In this document: positions 46,854-58,800 of the stretch, piece after piece | Numbering within the stretch: the stretch's first letter is position 1 | How the letters are laid out: the number at the start of each line of letters is the position of its first letter | DNA from: Lytechinus variegatus | Taxonomy: Eukaryota > Echinodermata > Echinoidea > Temnopleuroida > Toxopneustidae | Assembly (NCBI RefSeq): GCF_018143015.1 | Contig: NC_054741.1 | Span: 19,153,736-19,217,735 of the forward strand | Reading direction: 5' to 3' | DNA length: 64,000 bases | Program-made: the position numbers and the translations under genes | Notes under the pieces: generated by a model | The model's database searches: none | What the model saw: the letters and a program-made list of their open reading frames with translations, nothing else | What the model was told of the DNA's origin: nothing

Positions 46854-49394
46854 TGTCTCCCCAGAGGTCGGTCTGGTCAAGGAGTTATCGGACAAGAGCC
46901 TGATAACTCCTTGGTCTGGTTACGGACAGTTCCCCTACCCAATAATGTATATGACAGCAATAATGAACAGAATCTCATGTTTCCGACGAAAAACACAGAA
47001 AAAATTTCCGCTCGCTTCGCTCGCTCCATTTTACTATATCTTTTATTTCCGCATGTCGCCGACATGATCACGGTATCGCCATTAACAAGGCCATACATGA
47101 TTATCATGATGTATACTTATGAATACAATTGAACCAAGACAAAGACATACGTTTTCTTACAAAATATGTTTTACCAATATGAAAACCAAAATGACGGAAA
47201 ACGCTAAAATGTCGGTTAGCTCGCTCCGCTCGCTCGTAATAATTTATGAAATTCCATAAGTATCTAGTCTCCTGTTCAAGGCCGTATTATGAGTGTTACG
47301 GATAGAAGGACATGTAGCATCGACTAATACTTGATTTACTATCAAACTATTGACAAGAAATGTATGTTTTGACGGGAAAACGCGAAAATTTCGGCTCGCT
47401 CACTCCGCTCGCTCGTAATCATTTATGAAATTTCTTAAGTTTCTAGTCTCTTGATCAAGGCCATATCATGAGACTTAAGAGCAGAAGGACATGTATCATC
47501 AACTAATATGTAATCATTACCAACAAGCTATTGAGAAGAATTATATGTTTTGACGGAAAAACGCAAACATTTCGGCTCGCTTGCTCCGCTCGCTCGTAAT
47601 TATTCATGACATTTCTCAAGTTTCTAGTGTTCTGATCAAGGCCATATCCAGGCGCGTAGCCAGGGGGGGCGGTCGCCCCCCCAAAAAAAACGTCCCCAAA
47701 AAGAAAAAAAAGGAGGGAAAAAAGGAGAGGAGAAAAGGAAAAGGGAAGGAAGGAAAGGGAAGAAGGGTAGCTTTGTGTTTTTTCTATTTATTCTTTATTT
47801 TTTCTCAAAAGAGAAACTCCTTCACTCTTCTTGCTTTAAATTCACATATGAATTTTGCTTCCGCGCTGCGCGCGGTTAAATGACAATATTGAAGTTCTCC
47901 ATTGTTCCCCCACCTTTTCTCTAACCCTGTTTTTCCACCTCAGCTATGTGCTTCTTGCCAGTTAAAGTTAAAATTGTATACATTAGGGCATGAATTTGAG
48001 TAAGGTTAGGCCGAAGTAAATGTATGAAGTTATCTTCTTTTTTTTCAATTGATCGCGCAACTTCTTGTCTGGTCGGCTCCGAGCGGTTAAAATCTTTATA
48101 TCAGTTTCTGCCGTCACCTCCATAAAGTCAGCTTCTCCCGCTTTTCAGCTCATTACTATAAACAACCATAATTTGGGGGCAAACAGGTTCCTAATTTAAA
48201 AAGAGGAAGGTATGGAATTCGTGTCGTATTAAATAAAAAAGTACAATATTTTTTTATCAAATTGTATTAAACTTCATGTCATTTCCCTGAATACATTCAT
48301 CTCCTGTCCTGTTTTGCGCCCTCAGTTTGAAATTTTGAATGACACTTAAGTTTCTTTACATTCAAAATGAAGCGCTTCAGGATAAGTCAAAAAAATTAAT
48401 CATCCTTTATTATATAGATAGATAATTTTAATAAATCACAGAAGTTTCAACTTTATGCGCACTATTTTCCTTGTAATGAAGTTCAATAATCTTAGAAAAT
48501 CAATTGAATTAGAGACGATTCGGTATTAGAGATATCTACATTTGATGAAACGTCCGCCCTTTGAAATTTCAGAGTTTCATTGCTCATCGCGGGGAGGAAT
48601 ATCTTCCTCTACCAATTTTTCTCCTCTGTTTTGCGAGTTAAAAATATGCACTGATGCTAAATTGTTTGTAATCAAATCTGATCTTTCCAAAGAAAGTTTC
48701 AATATATCTTTGAGAATACCCTTTTCTCGGGACCCTTTTTATGGCAAGAAAAATTGATAAATCACTTTAGCTTCCGCGCTTCGCACGGAGTTATTATTTT
48801 AATTTCCTCCATTGTATACCTCTTTTGTGCGTTTACAATCACTTTTGAAAATAAGGTTCAAAATCGCAATATAGTCAACCGAATTGGAGGTACTAGAGAC
48901 AAGAGAAACGGCTCCTTTACATTTTAATTTATGAAACACTAAAAGCTTCGCGCTTCGCGCGGGAGGGGGAAACTCCCCCTTCCTGCACCCACCCCCTATA
49001 GGAGCACGCTCTGTAAGTGTTGGCACGCTTCGCGTGCATTTACCGCCCCCTCCAAAATGAAATCCTGGCTACGCGGTTGGCCATATCATGAGTGCTTCGA
49101 TCCGAAGGACATGTAGCATCGACTATGATACCAACAAACTATTGACAAAAAGGTTATGTTTTCAACGCAAAAACGAGAACATTTCTGCTCGCTCGCGGGT
49201 CATGACCGCACTGTTACATACCCATCCCCACTTAAATGTTATTGTCTTATTTGCAGCGCTGAAAAAAAAGAAAAAAAAATCATCACCTCCACCCCCCCCC
49301 CCCCCGCTCATCACTTTTTAGAGATTGGGCGGGAGATTAAAAAAAAAAAATCAGCTCGAAACCCCCCCTTTCAAAAATCCTGCGTACGCGCCTG
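46766..49394 (-). mobile_element. Inner hAT-like element (2,629 bp), inverted and nested in its sister copy
   Basis: The ends are CAGGCGCGTACGCAAGG and CCTGCGTACGCGCCTG, flanked by a perfect 8-bp duplication CCCTAATG (46,758-46,765 and 49,395-49,402). Its right part (47,983-49,394) is the reverse complement of 45,376-46,757. Its left part (46,766-47,982) is the reverse complement of 49,399-50,616. So it is a second copy of the outer element, in opposite orientation, landed in the middle of it. The same CCCTAATG site is intact, as CATTAGGG, at the matching place in this copy near 47,980. The 8-bp duplication and CAG-starting TIR point to the hAT superfamily. It is non-autonomous. Confidence 0.9.
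47150..47650. repeat. ~180-bp tandem repeat inside the hAT-like element
   Basis: Nearly three units with a period of about 180 bp. Marker word CGCTCGTAAT ends at 47,240, 47,419 and 47,600, and each unit carries GGACATGTA and CGCTCCGCTCGC. The reverse complement set lies at about 49,735-50,230 in the outer copy, and a partial unit is at ~45,550-45,690. Confidence 0.85.
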
Positions 49395-49402
49395 CCCTAA
49401 TG

Positions 49403-50616
49403 TATACAATTTTAACTTTAACTGGCAAGAAGCACATAGCTGAGGTTGAAAAACAGGGTTAGAGAAAAGGTGGGGGAACAATGGAGAACTTCAATATTGT
49501 CATTTAACCGCGCGCAGCGCGGAAGCAAAATTCATATATGAATTTAAAGCAAGAAGAGTGAAGGAGTTTATCTTTTGAGAAAAAAATAAAGAATAAATAG
49601 AAAAAACACAAAGCTACCTTTCTTCCCTTTCCTTCCTTCCCTTTTCCTTTTCTCCTATCCTTTTTTCCCTTCTTTTTTTCTTTTTGGGGACGTTTTTTTT
49701 TGGGGGGCGACCGCCCCCCTGGCTACGCGCCTGGATATGGCCTTGATCAGAACACTTGAAACTTGAGAAATGTCATGAATAATTACGAGCGAGCGGAGCA
49801 AGCGAGCCGAAATGTTTGCGTTTTTCCGTCAAAACATACAATTCTTCTCAATAGCTTGTTGGTAATGATTACATATTAGTTGATGATACATGTCCTTCTG
49901 CTCGTAAGTCTCATGATATGGCCTTGATCAAGAGACTAGAAACTTAAGAAATTTCATAAATGATTACGAGCGAGCGGAGTGAGCGAGCCGAAATTTTCGC
50001 GTTTTCCCGTCAAAACATACATTTCTTGTCAATAGTTTGTTAGTAAATCAAGTATTAGTCGATGCTACATGTCCTTCTATTCGTAACACTCATAATACGG
50101 CCTTGAACAGGAGACTAGATACTTATGGAATTTCATAAATTATTACGAGCGAGCGGAGCGAGCTAACCAACATTTTAGCGTTTTCCGTCATTTTGGTTTT
50201 CATATTGGTAATACATATTTTGTAAGAAAATGTATGTCTTTGTCTTGGTTCACTTGTATTCATAAGTATACATCATGATAATCATGTATGGCCTTGTCAA
50301 TGGCGATACCGTGATCATGTCGGCGACATGCGGAAATAAAAGATATAATAAAATGGAGCGAGCGAAGCTAGCGGAAATTTTTTCTGTGTTTTTCGTCGAA
50401 TTAAACATGAGATTCTGTTCATTATTGCTGTCATATACATTATTGGGTAGGGGAACTGTCCGTAACCAGACCAAGGAGTTATCAGGCTCTTGCCCGATAA
50501 CTCCTTGACCAGACCGACCTCTGGGGAGACAAGCAAAAAAAAAAACAAAAAAAAAAAGGAAACGAAAAGGGGGGGGGGTTTGAACCCCCGAACCCCCCCC
50601 CTTGCGTACGCGCCTG
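49403..50616 (+). mobile_element. Outer hAT-like element, right part
   Basis: It continues the outer element after the inner copy and ends TTGCGTACGCGCCTG, followed by the second GCGTAATG (50,617-50,624). Together with 45,376-46,765 it makes a ~2.6-kb element with 14-bp inverted ends (CAGGCGCGTACGCA). Confidence 0.9.
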
Positions 50617-50624
50617 GCGTAATG

Positions 50625-51473
50625 TAATTCTGAAAAGTAATTATACTGGAGGCGTAACTTCATACATTTTCATGACCCTTATATGACACCGATAATGATG
50701 TCTTGGGGAAGTGAAAATGTGTCATCAAATGATTAAAAGAAAGAATGGATGAGATCTTTTATGTACTATCAAGTTGTGTTGCACAACTGCATAATTATAC
50801 AGTTTTGATATTTTAGTTACGAATTCCTTTTCTTTTGGATAGATATCAAGTCAGTCCCTTCATTAAGGGCGCCGGAAGCGGGGGGGCAGGGGGGGCACTT
50901 GCCCCCCCAAATAAAATTTTGGGGGGGCAAAACGAGATTTTGCCCCCCCAACGTGCCCCCCTGAAAGATGAAAAATGATAAATTATTTAAGGACAAAAGT
51001 AAATGAAGGCACTTTTCTGCCTGAAAATTGTCATTTCCATTGTCAAAAGTGAAAAAATTTGCCCCTGACGGGGCAAGTACATTATCATAGTAAGCCTGAT
51101 CGCGTCTTTTGACGAACAGCTCCTCAGTGAAACATAGCTATGATAAGCCCCTTTTCCATCTTATTACAGTGTGATAACGTTTAACCTTTTAATGAATACA
51201 TTTCAGACTAAAAGCGAATGGCAAATTGATAGTGGTCCACCAATGATTAGGTTTATAATTCTATGATGCTGGCTGTGTCGTCTAACAACGCGCGGTCGCC
51301 CAGAAACGCTCAGACCCGACTCGATATCGCTAACGCGCGTGAACACTACTCGAGCAAGATATGGAATCTATGTCATAGCTGTCAAGCCCAGAAATCATAA
51401 CATGTCGAGAAACTTGTTTCAATTATTTCATTTTGAACTAAATATAAATTGAGTTAATACAGTGATAACAAGA
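50625..51473. other. Non-coding, with a G/C-run element end
   Basis: At ~50,870-50,965 GGCGCCGGAAGCGGGGGGGC leads into several complementary G7 and C7 runs (TTGCCCCCCC / GGGGGGGCAA). This looks like a transposon end or small foldback. Nothing else is recognised. Confidence 0.4.
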
Positions 51474-51868
51474 GAGCGGTGATGGCTCAGTCGGTATATA
51501 ACGCGTCTGCCCGTCGAAGTCGAACCAAAGATCGTGGGTTCGAGTCCACCCTGGGCGGATAACTGAAGTCAGTGCGTTGTGTGTAAACGTCTCTCCCATG
51601 TTTCATAGATACAGGCTATGTTACAATGGAAAACACTCCGTCCCTCGGATAGGACGTTAAATGGAGGCCCCGTGAAGAGGAGAGTCACCACCTTTGCACG
51701 TTAAGAACCCACTGCACTATTCGTATAAGAGTAGGGGGACACCCCGGTGTCGAGGTCCACCTGCATCCCCTAGTAAGTTATATCGGGAGGAGAGACCTGT
51801 GGATCATAGTGATTCAGTTCGCTTTTCGCCTCTCAGGCACAGGTGACGCCAAACAAATAATAATAACA
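51474..51868 (+). mobile_element. tRNA-derived SINE, full length
   Basis: The head has Pol III A and B boxes (TGGCTCAGTCGG at 51,483, GGTTCGAGTCC at 51,537). The body at ~51,640-51,674 has CGGATAGGACGTTAAATGGA then GGCCCCGTG, like the conserved central domain of deuterostome SINEs. The tail is AATAATAATAAC. There is no matching 3' acceptor stem, so it is not a tRNA gene. Confidence 0.82.
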
Positions 51869-53309
51869 ATTCAGTGCCCTAAAGAAAATACCAAGGTCAT
51901 TTCAACTCAATATAGATGTTATCAGAAAATTACACTCAGAATAATCATGTGTAGAGGATTATAATTTGTAAAAATGATGAATCCCACTCGAAAGCAACTT
52001 AGAGATGTTTAGACATGAAAAAATAAAATCATCTGTGAAAGTGTCTTCTGACCGGACTCATATTATCCGAGATATGAATAAAAATGTAAAGAATATAAAA
52101 GAAAAAATAAGCAGTATAAGTTACAGTAATCATGGTAATGCTCTACTATAAAAAAAAATCTTTAGATATTTTCACAGCCCCGTATTTTCCTCTATTCCTT
52201 TTCATTGGCATGATTGGAAGGCGTTTTGTCTGATAATATTTCAGCTCATATATAGCACTTATGTATTTTAGATTCCAAAACTTATTCCCATTACCTGTTA
52301 CTAATCATATCGAGATGGCAGCTATGTTCTCTGGTTCATCCCAGCTTTTGTTATTCATGGACGTTTGCAAAAAAAAAAAAAAAAAAAAACCGGGAGTGGG
52401 TGGGGCTGCAAGACCTAAATTTTCGAAGAAACGTAAGAGCGAGGGGATTTGTGATGGGGGAGCTTTTGCATTTTCTAGAATAAAATTGAAGGATTTCGTG
52501 CACACTTTGGGTGAATTTTGTGAATTTTGCCCTCTCGATCGGCAGCCCACGGCTGCGTAAGGTCATGTTTGTCATCTTAAAGTCTTTAAAAGGCCTATAT
52601 TACATTGGTTTGAAACAATTTCGTTTGCAATAAGGCTCGTAATTTGCTGGAACTGCGACCTTGCATCATGAAGAAACACCAGGCTGGGTCAGGAGGGAGG
52701 AAACAGAAGGAGCAAAAAGAACTCCAAGACTGTTTAATTCTCAAGAAATTTATTTTTGAATGCACTTAGAAACGCAAATTTTATACTCCATTTTTACACA
52801 AAATCCTTACCGTGGGGGGGGGGGGGGGTGGGGGGGGGTCCTATAGCCTCTCCCACTCGATCGCTTCGGTATCTCACGCTGTCAAAAATATTGTGCCCTC
52901 TTCGGGATTTTGCCCCCCCAAAACTGAAAGTGTTCCGGCGCGCCTGCCCTTCATTACATAATTTCGGACAGCGTCTAAATTATAAAATCCACGATATTGA
53001 TTTATATTATATTTTGTTTTTTTATGTAGATCAGCAATAATTGTACTCGTTGAAATGGGACTAACAAAAGAAAAAGAGGAAATATCAATAAAAAGGGTCG
53101 GGTAAAAGACCAATTGTGGCAAGTATAATAAATATCATAATTATTTATTCCGCACCTCAAGAGTGCGCTGTATACGAAAATAGAGCCTGAAATCTCGCTT
53201 CTAGAATACGTCTTTGTCAAATTTGAATATAATCTAAAATTCACCACAATGCTGAGATGAACAAAATTATTTCAGAGATTAGTATATTAACAATCAATAC
53301 AGGCATGTC
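51869..53309. other. Non-coding with A-run and G-run sequence
   Basis: An A21-type run lies at ~52,370 and a G-rich tract at ~52,814-52,838. TTGCCCCCCC and CCGGCGCGCCTG at ~52,910-52,945 resemble a hAT-like end. No gene is supported. Confidence 0.4.
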
Positions 53310-53525
53310 TTTTGCGCCAGTGTTAATATAACACCAGCATGATAATATCTATCGGTCCACACCAGAGAGGTGTTAAAACAACGCCGGTTTGACATTTGGC
53401 TAACACCAATTTGGCATTTAAGGAACACCAATGATATTAAACTAATATCGATTTGATTCTTAACAGTTGTGGACCGATATAGATACAGGGCTGGTGTTAA
53501 ATCAACACCGGTGTTTTTGCAGTGT
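53310..53525. mobile_element. Foldback MITE, CACTGCAAAAACTCC family, copy 2
   Basis: Its right end CAACACCGGTGTTTTTGCAGTG-type sequence and left GCGCCAGTGTTAATATAACA arm match copy 1 at 13,123. It has several ACACCA/TGGTGT words and is more diverged. Confidence 0.7.
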
Positions 53526-53569
53526 ATATTTTTTTAGCCTTTACACCGTTCATATTTGGTTGATTGCTG

Positions 53570-53733
53570 ACACTTGCATGAAGTGCTAATTTAGCACTAA
53601 ATGACTTTGTATAGTAACTGCACTTTGAGTGCTAATTTAGTCATTCAAATTTGGACTAGAAAATCAACACTCAAAGTGCAGCTACGATACCAGGACATTA
53701 AATGCTAGATTAGCACTTCATTTGTTAGAGTGT
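53570..53733. mobile_element. Foldback MITE with AAGTGCTAAT words
   Basis: The left arm ACACTTGCATGAAGTGCTAA pairs with the right arm TTAGCACTTCATTTGTTAGA. CACTTTGAGTG and CACTCAAAGTG form an inner inverted pair. About 164 bp, non-coding. Confidence 0.72.
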
Positions 53734-54636
53734 GTTGGCCTATCTTTATACAATTCTCTATAATTCATTATAATGACAACGTCAATTATAATTTCATATC
53801 TATGCAATACTTTAAGGATATTATAATATATTTCCTTCAATTTCGACAGTTTGCAAATATTTGATATGAAAGATATCAAACCGACAGTCTTAAATTCGAG
53901 TTAGACACGAGTTCTGAACACGCATACGTCATATTTCTCGCTTGGCGAATATTGGACAGATTTGCCACAAAGCATGAAACAACCTGCTCTCCAATATTAT
54001 GCGGCGAGCATTAAGCATTCTAAAGCAAATATAGGCAAGTTTTTCAATTTCTTGTAACTTGATGTTGGAATTGAGAGAGGGAATATTTGAGATTTACAAA
54101 AATCATCTTGAAAGGTCGACATGAGAAAAAAACACGTGTTATTTGGATTGTTCAGAAATTTCCCCATTGGCGCCATAAATGACGCATAAATTTCGAGGTG
54201 GCTGGCTGAGTTTTGGATATGGTGCATAATTTGAAGGCAAAATACAAGCGAATCGTATCTATGTGTCTTTCAACACGCGGTTGCTTGGGCGAGCATCATT
54301 TTTCTCAAAAGTAATTCACCTTGCGCCTTTTCTCCTCTTTCATTGAACTTTTATCAATTATTGATAATATTCATTTTGACTTTGATCTCAGGTACTTAAA
54401 GGTGTTAATGTATACCCTTTTTATCACCAAGGGATGCATTTATCATTGGGAGTTTTTAACATTTAAGACAGGGTTGTCATAGAAACAAACGTTTCTTCAG
54501 CATTCTCCCTCCTGATTATATCTCTTCTGATTCAAAAGTTGTCGAATACATAATGACTATATATAGAGTTTTAGAAGGGAGATAAGAAAAAGAGGATGAG
54601 GATAGACGGAAGAAAAAGAGAAACGAAAGAGAGACA
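53734..54636. other. Non-coding spacer
   Basis: AT-rich with no recognised feature; short ORFs show no domains. Confidence 0.4.
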
Positions 54637-54749
54637 TTGATAAATGATAGATAGATAGATAGATAGATAGAAAGAAAGAAAGAAAGATAGATAGATAAAT
54701 AGAAAGATAGATAGATAGATAGATAGAAAGATAGATAGATAGATAGATT

Positions 54750-54786
<37 letters not shown>
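54637..54786. repeat. GATA microsatellite
   Basis: A long (GATA)n tract with GAAA interruptions, bordered by purine-rich GAGA sequence to ~54,910. ORFs of Ser-Ile-Tyr-Leu repeats on the minus strand are artefacts. Confidence 0.95.
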
Positions 54787-54787
<1 letters not shown>

Positions 54788-54910
54788 GAGAGGGAGTGCA
54801 TGTGAGAGATAGAAAGATAGAGGGATGTATGGTAGAGAGAGAGAAGGAGAGACAGAGGGAGAGAGAAAAGAATGGGTGAGAAAGAAAGAGTGAAACAGAG
54901 AACAGAGAGA

Positions 54911-57562
54911 AACCACAAGGAACGTGAAATACAAAAGACGAAAGGGGGGGTCAAGGGTGAGGTATTTTTTGTGTCAGTTCTTCAATTTTATGCGACGGGA
55001 GCGTTTACACGTCGGTAACATAAAATCAAACATTTGCTTCGGTGATTCGCTGCACGCCACCACTTAATTACAGTTTATAGACATGATAGACATCACGCTA
55101 GCTCGTCAACTTTCTTTCATTTCGAGCGGGATTTTGATGTTGCTATGAATTTAAACATTTCGAGATATACTGTATGTATTTTTCATAGATTTTTATATAC
55201 ATTTTATATTTCATATGCACTTATTTAGGTATGCAGGTCTTTAGTAAAGAACTAATGTGCGAACAGATGGAAGTATTTGAATATAGAATTAGGGGGGGGG
55301 GGGTAGTAATCCGACTTAAGTATATGATAATGCATTAATTCTGATACTCATCGAAAATTGCAAAATGTATGTTAAAAATGTTGCTTTAATCAAACTTGTA
55401 TTTTCATTCCTAACGATGCGTCATCTGAGAGCAGACGTACAGGAACTTTTTTGAAGCAATATTCAATTCGAATTGCCTTTCTACATCATATGACACGATT
55501 ATTTATTCTCATGTTATCATGTACGGTGCACTTCCTAGATAGAATTATTTACTGAATTATGGTAATTGCCATATGTCAATTGCATTTCAATAATATTCAT
55601 GTTCCAATTCAGCACCATAACACGAAATCCTATTTGGGGAATATGCTAGGTAGGTCAAACCGGGTATCGTCTTATAAACAGTTGCATGCGTTCGAGAAGC
55701 CGAGGAATCCTGTTACTCCTCATAGTGTCAATTGTATCGTTCTTTAAACTAATTCAAATTCAGTTCAAAGGCATAGATGATTATAATGACAGGTGTATCA
55801 TGTATACCAATTTATGCATGGAAGTATTGTATCAGAAATTATTGAACAATGGGAAGGGATATGCGGTACTGATTCATAATGTTTTTTAATTGAACAAGTT
55901 TCTCAGGACGATAGTGAGATGAATTCAAGCGTTCATAAAAAATATATAGGATGGGGGGTCGGGTGTCCGGACACTTTATAATTTTGAAGCCTTCTTTTTT
56001 GTCTTTGGATTACACTCAAAATATGAATTCAATAGATGTAATCATCTTCTATTTTGTTCTCTACAATATTTCCTAACATTTTGTACCAGAAATTGATGAA
56101 ACTTCACTTGTAAATTTTTCCAAATGACTTTCTAAAATTGATCGTCCGTACACACAACCTGTCCGGACACACAACAACTGGGTATACTCTTATTAATATT
56201 CATAACCATCTGACCATATTATTAGTAATTATCTAACAGTAACTGGTTTGAGGTTATTACATGCGTCCTCCTTTGCTATTTTTTTTTGGGGGGGGGTGGG
56301 CTAGCCTCTTGTTTTGCCGGTATTTACTGTACTCTATGAGTTTAAATTCCTAAATTACTGTTAAATTTATTCTCAGATCATACTGATGATTAGATGGATA
56401 TAAATTCAATTTTGAAATTCAAATTCTTATTACATTTTCGGAGATCCTTTATCATATTCTCCTTGGAGACTTCGTAAGCTCATAATAAACAAGAGTCACG
56501 ATGGTTAACCAATATTCTGATTTAATGTCGGCAAAATAACTTCAAGCAAAAGATCCAGAATAATGATAATGTCACATGGAAATATAAATATATCTTTTCA
56601 TCACATTTTGTGGTTTCAGATAATTGGATTGTCTGCTTTTGGAGAAGATGGTTTCGCTCATTAACAGCCATGATCATTTCGATTTATTTCAAGATATTGA
56701 ACAAATTTAGGCAGATTTCTTCTTGGTCAGTGCACTGTTTCTTCACGAATATCAAGATAAACCTATTTGTAAGCTTAGAATTCAATGAATTAAACATTAT
56801 AAAAAAATGAATTATTTTTTTTTCTTTTTCTCATTCTTGTATGTCTCGGATCCTTTTTCATTTCATTTCATTTCACTTTCTCTCGCGCCCTATTATGGAT
56901 GACAGTACATTGGTAACATCATATTGTTCCTGAAATCTTGATAGTTATGAACATAATTAGAATAGTTTCATGATTTCTTCTGTGTTCTGTCCGATTCTAT
57001 GAAGAGAAACCCGTAAAGTTCCTTCACATCACCCCCACTCAATGACGACTGATGATGCAAAGGAATGATAATTTATTCATGCGATGAGTCGCCAGAGACT
57101 TCACACATACATCACTTATCTCCCACATAAGACTTACTCCCACGATTAGGTGAAGAACTATACAGTAATTTGACACAACGGCTACACACTTCGGAGACTA
57201 GTAAGCCTCAAAATAAGTTTATTGCCAGGAGATCTTTTCAATAATTCATTGTGAGTTGCTAAGAACGTATTCCCTTGAATATTTTGAGTTTCAATCCAGT
57301 GTTTCCATGACCAAAAAATATTGAATAAATGTCACAGATGTTCTAAGCTTGAAGCTAACGAAATAACAAGAGTTAAAAACATACCATGAATGTGTTCGAA
57401 AAATTACAGAAGCTCATATAAACTTGGTGCCATCTTATATATCTGCATTGTCTTTTGTCTCTGAATTTCACAATCCTGTACATAAGAATTTCTTTTGCCC
57501 TTTTCGTTATCTTCATGTATTCCTTTACGTATATTTCAATATTCATTCTATCCTAACTTTTT
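54911..57562. other. Non-coding spacer
   Basis: Predominantly AT-rich with G-runs at ~55,292 and ~56,288. No exon or recognised mobile element is seen. Confidence 0.4.
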
Positions 57563-57837
57563 GAGGGGTCCACATTTTACAAGCTTTGCTTTTCAGTGGA
57601 CCCCTCCATTCTTCTCACGATATATAATTATATTGATTTAATTATATTTAATTATATTGATTGTATTGATTTAAATTTGACATGCATGTTAATTCATATT
57701 TAAATCACCTATTGAATATGTATATCATTTATTCAATGTTGACATTTGTTCATGCTTTGATTTAAAATGAATTAATTTATCTTGTATTTATTTGTATTAT
57801 GTTGAAGAATTTAAAATAGATTGAATTGAATTGAAAA
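57563..57837 (+). mobile_element. Non-LTR 3' end with GAGGGGTCCAC hairpin, copy 2
   Basis: A perfect 11-bp hairpin stem, GAGGGGTCCAC at 57,563-57,573 and GTGGACCCCTC at 57,596-57,606, is followed by ~230 bp of AT-rich sequence ending ATTGAATTGAATTG plus an A-run. It is a sister of 38,471-38,745. The hairpin may be the 3' structure recognised by the reverse transcriptase. Confidence 0.68.
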
Positions 57838-58280
57838 AAAAGCTTATACGTTCCTTCTTTAGATGGGTAAATAATGCTGGGTGCATTTCACAAAGGCTTC
57901 TCTCCCCACTCTATCTTTGAACCTTTGTTCTGATAATAAATTTTCATAAATTTCAGCGAAATAAAGAAAAACATTGGTTATTTCTTAATATATTGTCAGC
58001 ATACTTTCATACTCAAGTCATTCATAAATTTGTTCCGATTTTTATACTAGCATTTCGGAAGCAAACCCCAGAAATGGGATTGTGACAGTCACAATTATGA
58101 TGAATGTATTGCTCGGTATGAGACTCTACAATAAGTGAAACTAAATCAGCATCTTGCTTTAATTATTTTTAACAATTCAATAAAATGATAGAAATATTTC
58201 AAGATTTTGTCTATCTTAAGTACATCTGTTAAGATAAAATATACATACATTAAAAAATAATATTAGCAAACATGTATGTA

Positions 58281-58400
58281 CATTAATAATGATGATAATA
58301 ATAATAATAATGATGATGATAATAATAATATGGGGCTTTATAACGCTTAATAAAATGCAATTTCTAAGCGCTTCACAACTTAAATTGAAGGTAAATAAAA
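58281..58400 (-). repeat. SINE-type 3' end with TTA-repeat tail
   Basis: On the minus strand, AAGCGCTTAGAAATTGCATT and TAAGCGTTATAAAGCCCCAT lead into a (ATT)n/(ATC)n tail (58,283-58,330). This is a common end of tRNA-derived SINEs with a LINE-like tail. Confidence 0.5.
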
Positions 58401-58488
58401 CAAGTACAACATAATATAATAGAAACAAAATTACAGATATAGTAATACGGGATGTTTCATTGGTTACACTTCATAATTCCGAAACACG

Positions 58489-58800
58489 TAAATTGCCTAT
58501 ACCTCGATGTTCGTTAATCCGAAAACGTAAAAGGGTTCGTTAATCCGAACATTTGTGGCGTTATTCCGAAGGTTCGATAATCCGAAAACGAAATAAGGTT
58601 CGTTAGCCCGAAAACGAAATAAGGTTCGTTAATCATTTCGTTTTCGGACTAACGAACCTTCGGAATTACGAACCTCATTTCGTTTTCGGATTAACGAACC
58701 TTCGGAATTACGAACCTTCGGAAATACGAACCTTCGGAATAACAAACCTTCGGAATATCCGAACCTTTGGAATAACGAAGCTTCGGAATTACGAATGTAT
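58489..58800. repeat. Minisatellite-rich palindrome of TTCGGAATTACGAACC words
   Basis: The left part has GGTTCGTTAATCCGAAAACG-type units. The right part has their reverse complement, CGTTTTCGGATTAACGAACC, then tandem CGAACCTTCGGAATTA units of ~16-17 bp. The palindrome centre is near 58,633. The minus-strand ORF through it gives a repeated RNSEGSLIRKRNE peptide, which is a by-product of the DNA repeat. Confidence 0.85.

Noticed and set aside
45359..50663. Many ORFs of 70-140 codons
   Set aside because: They occur in mirror pairs because the hAT-like element is present twice. They have no transposase motifs and read through G/C and A/T runs.
51474..51556. tRNA gene
   Set aside because: A and B boxes are present but acceptor and anticodon stems do not pair well and a SINE body and tail follow.
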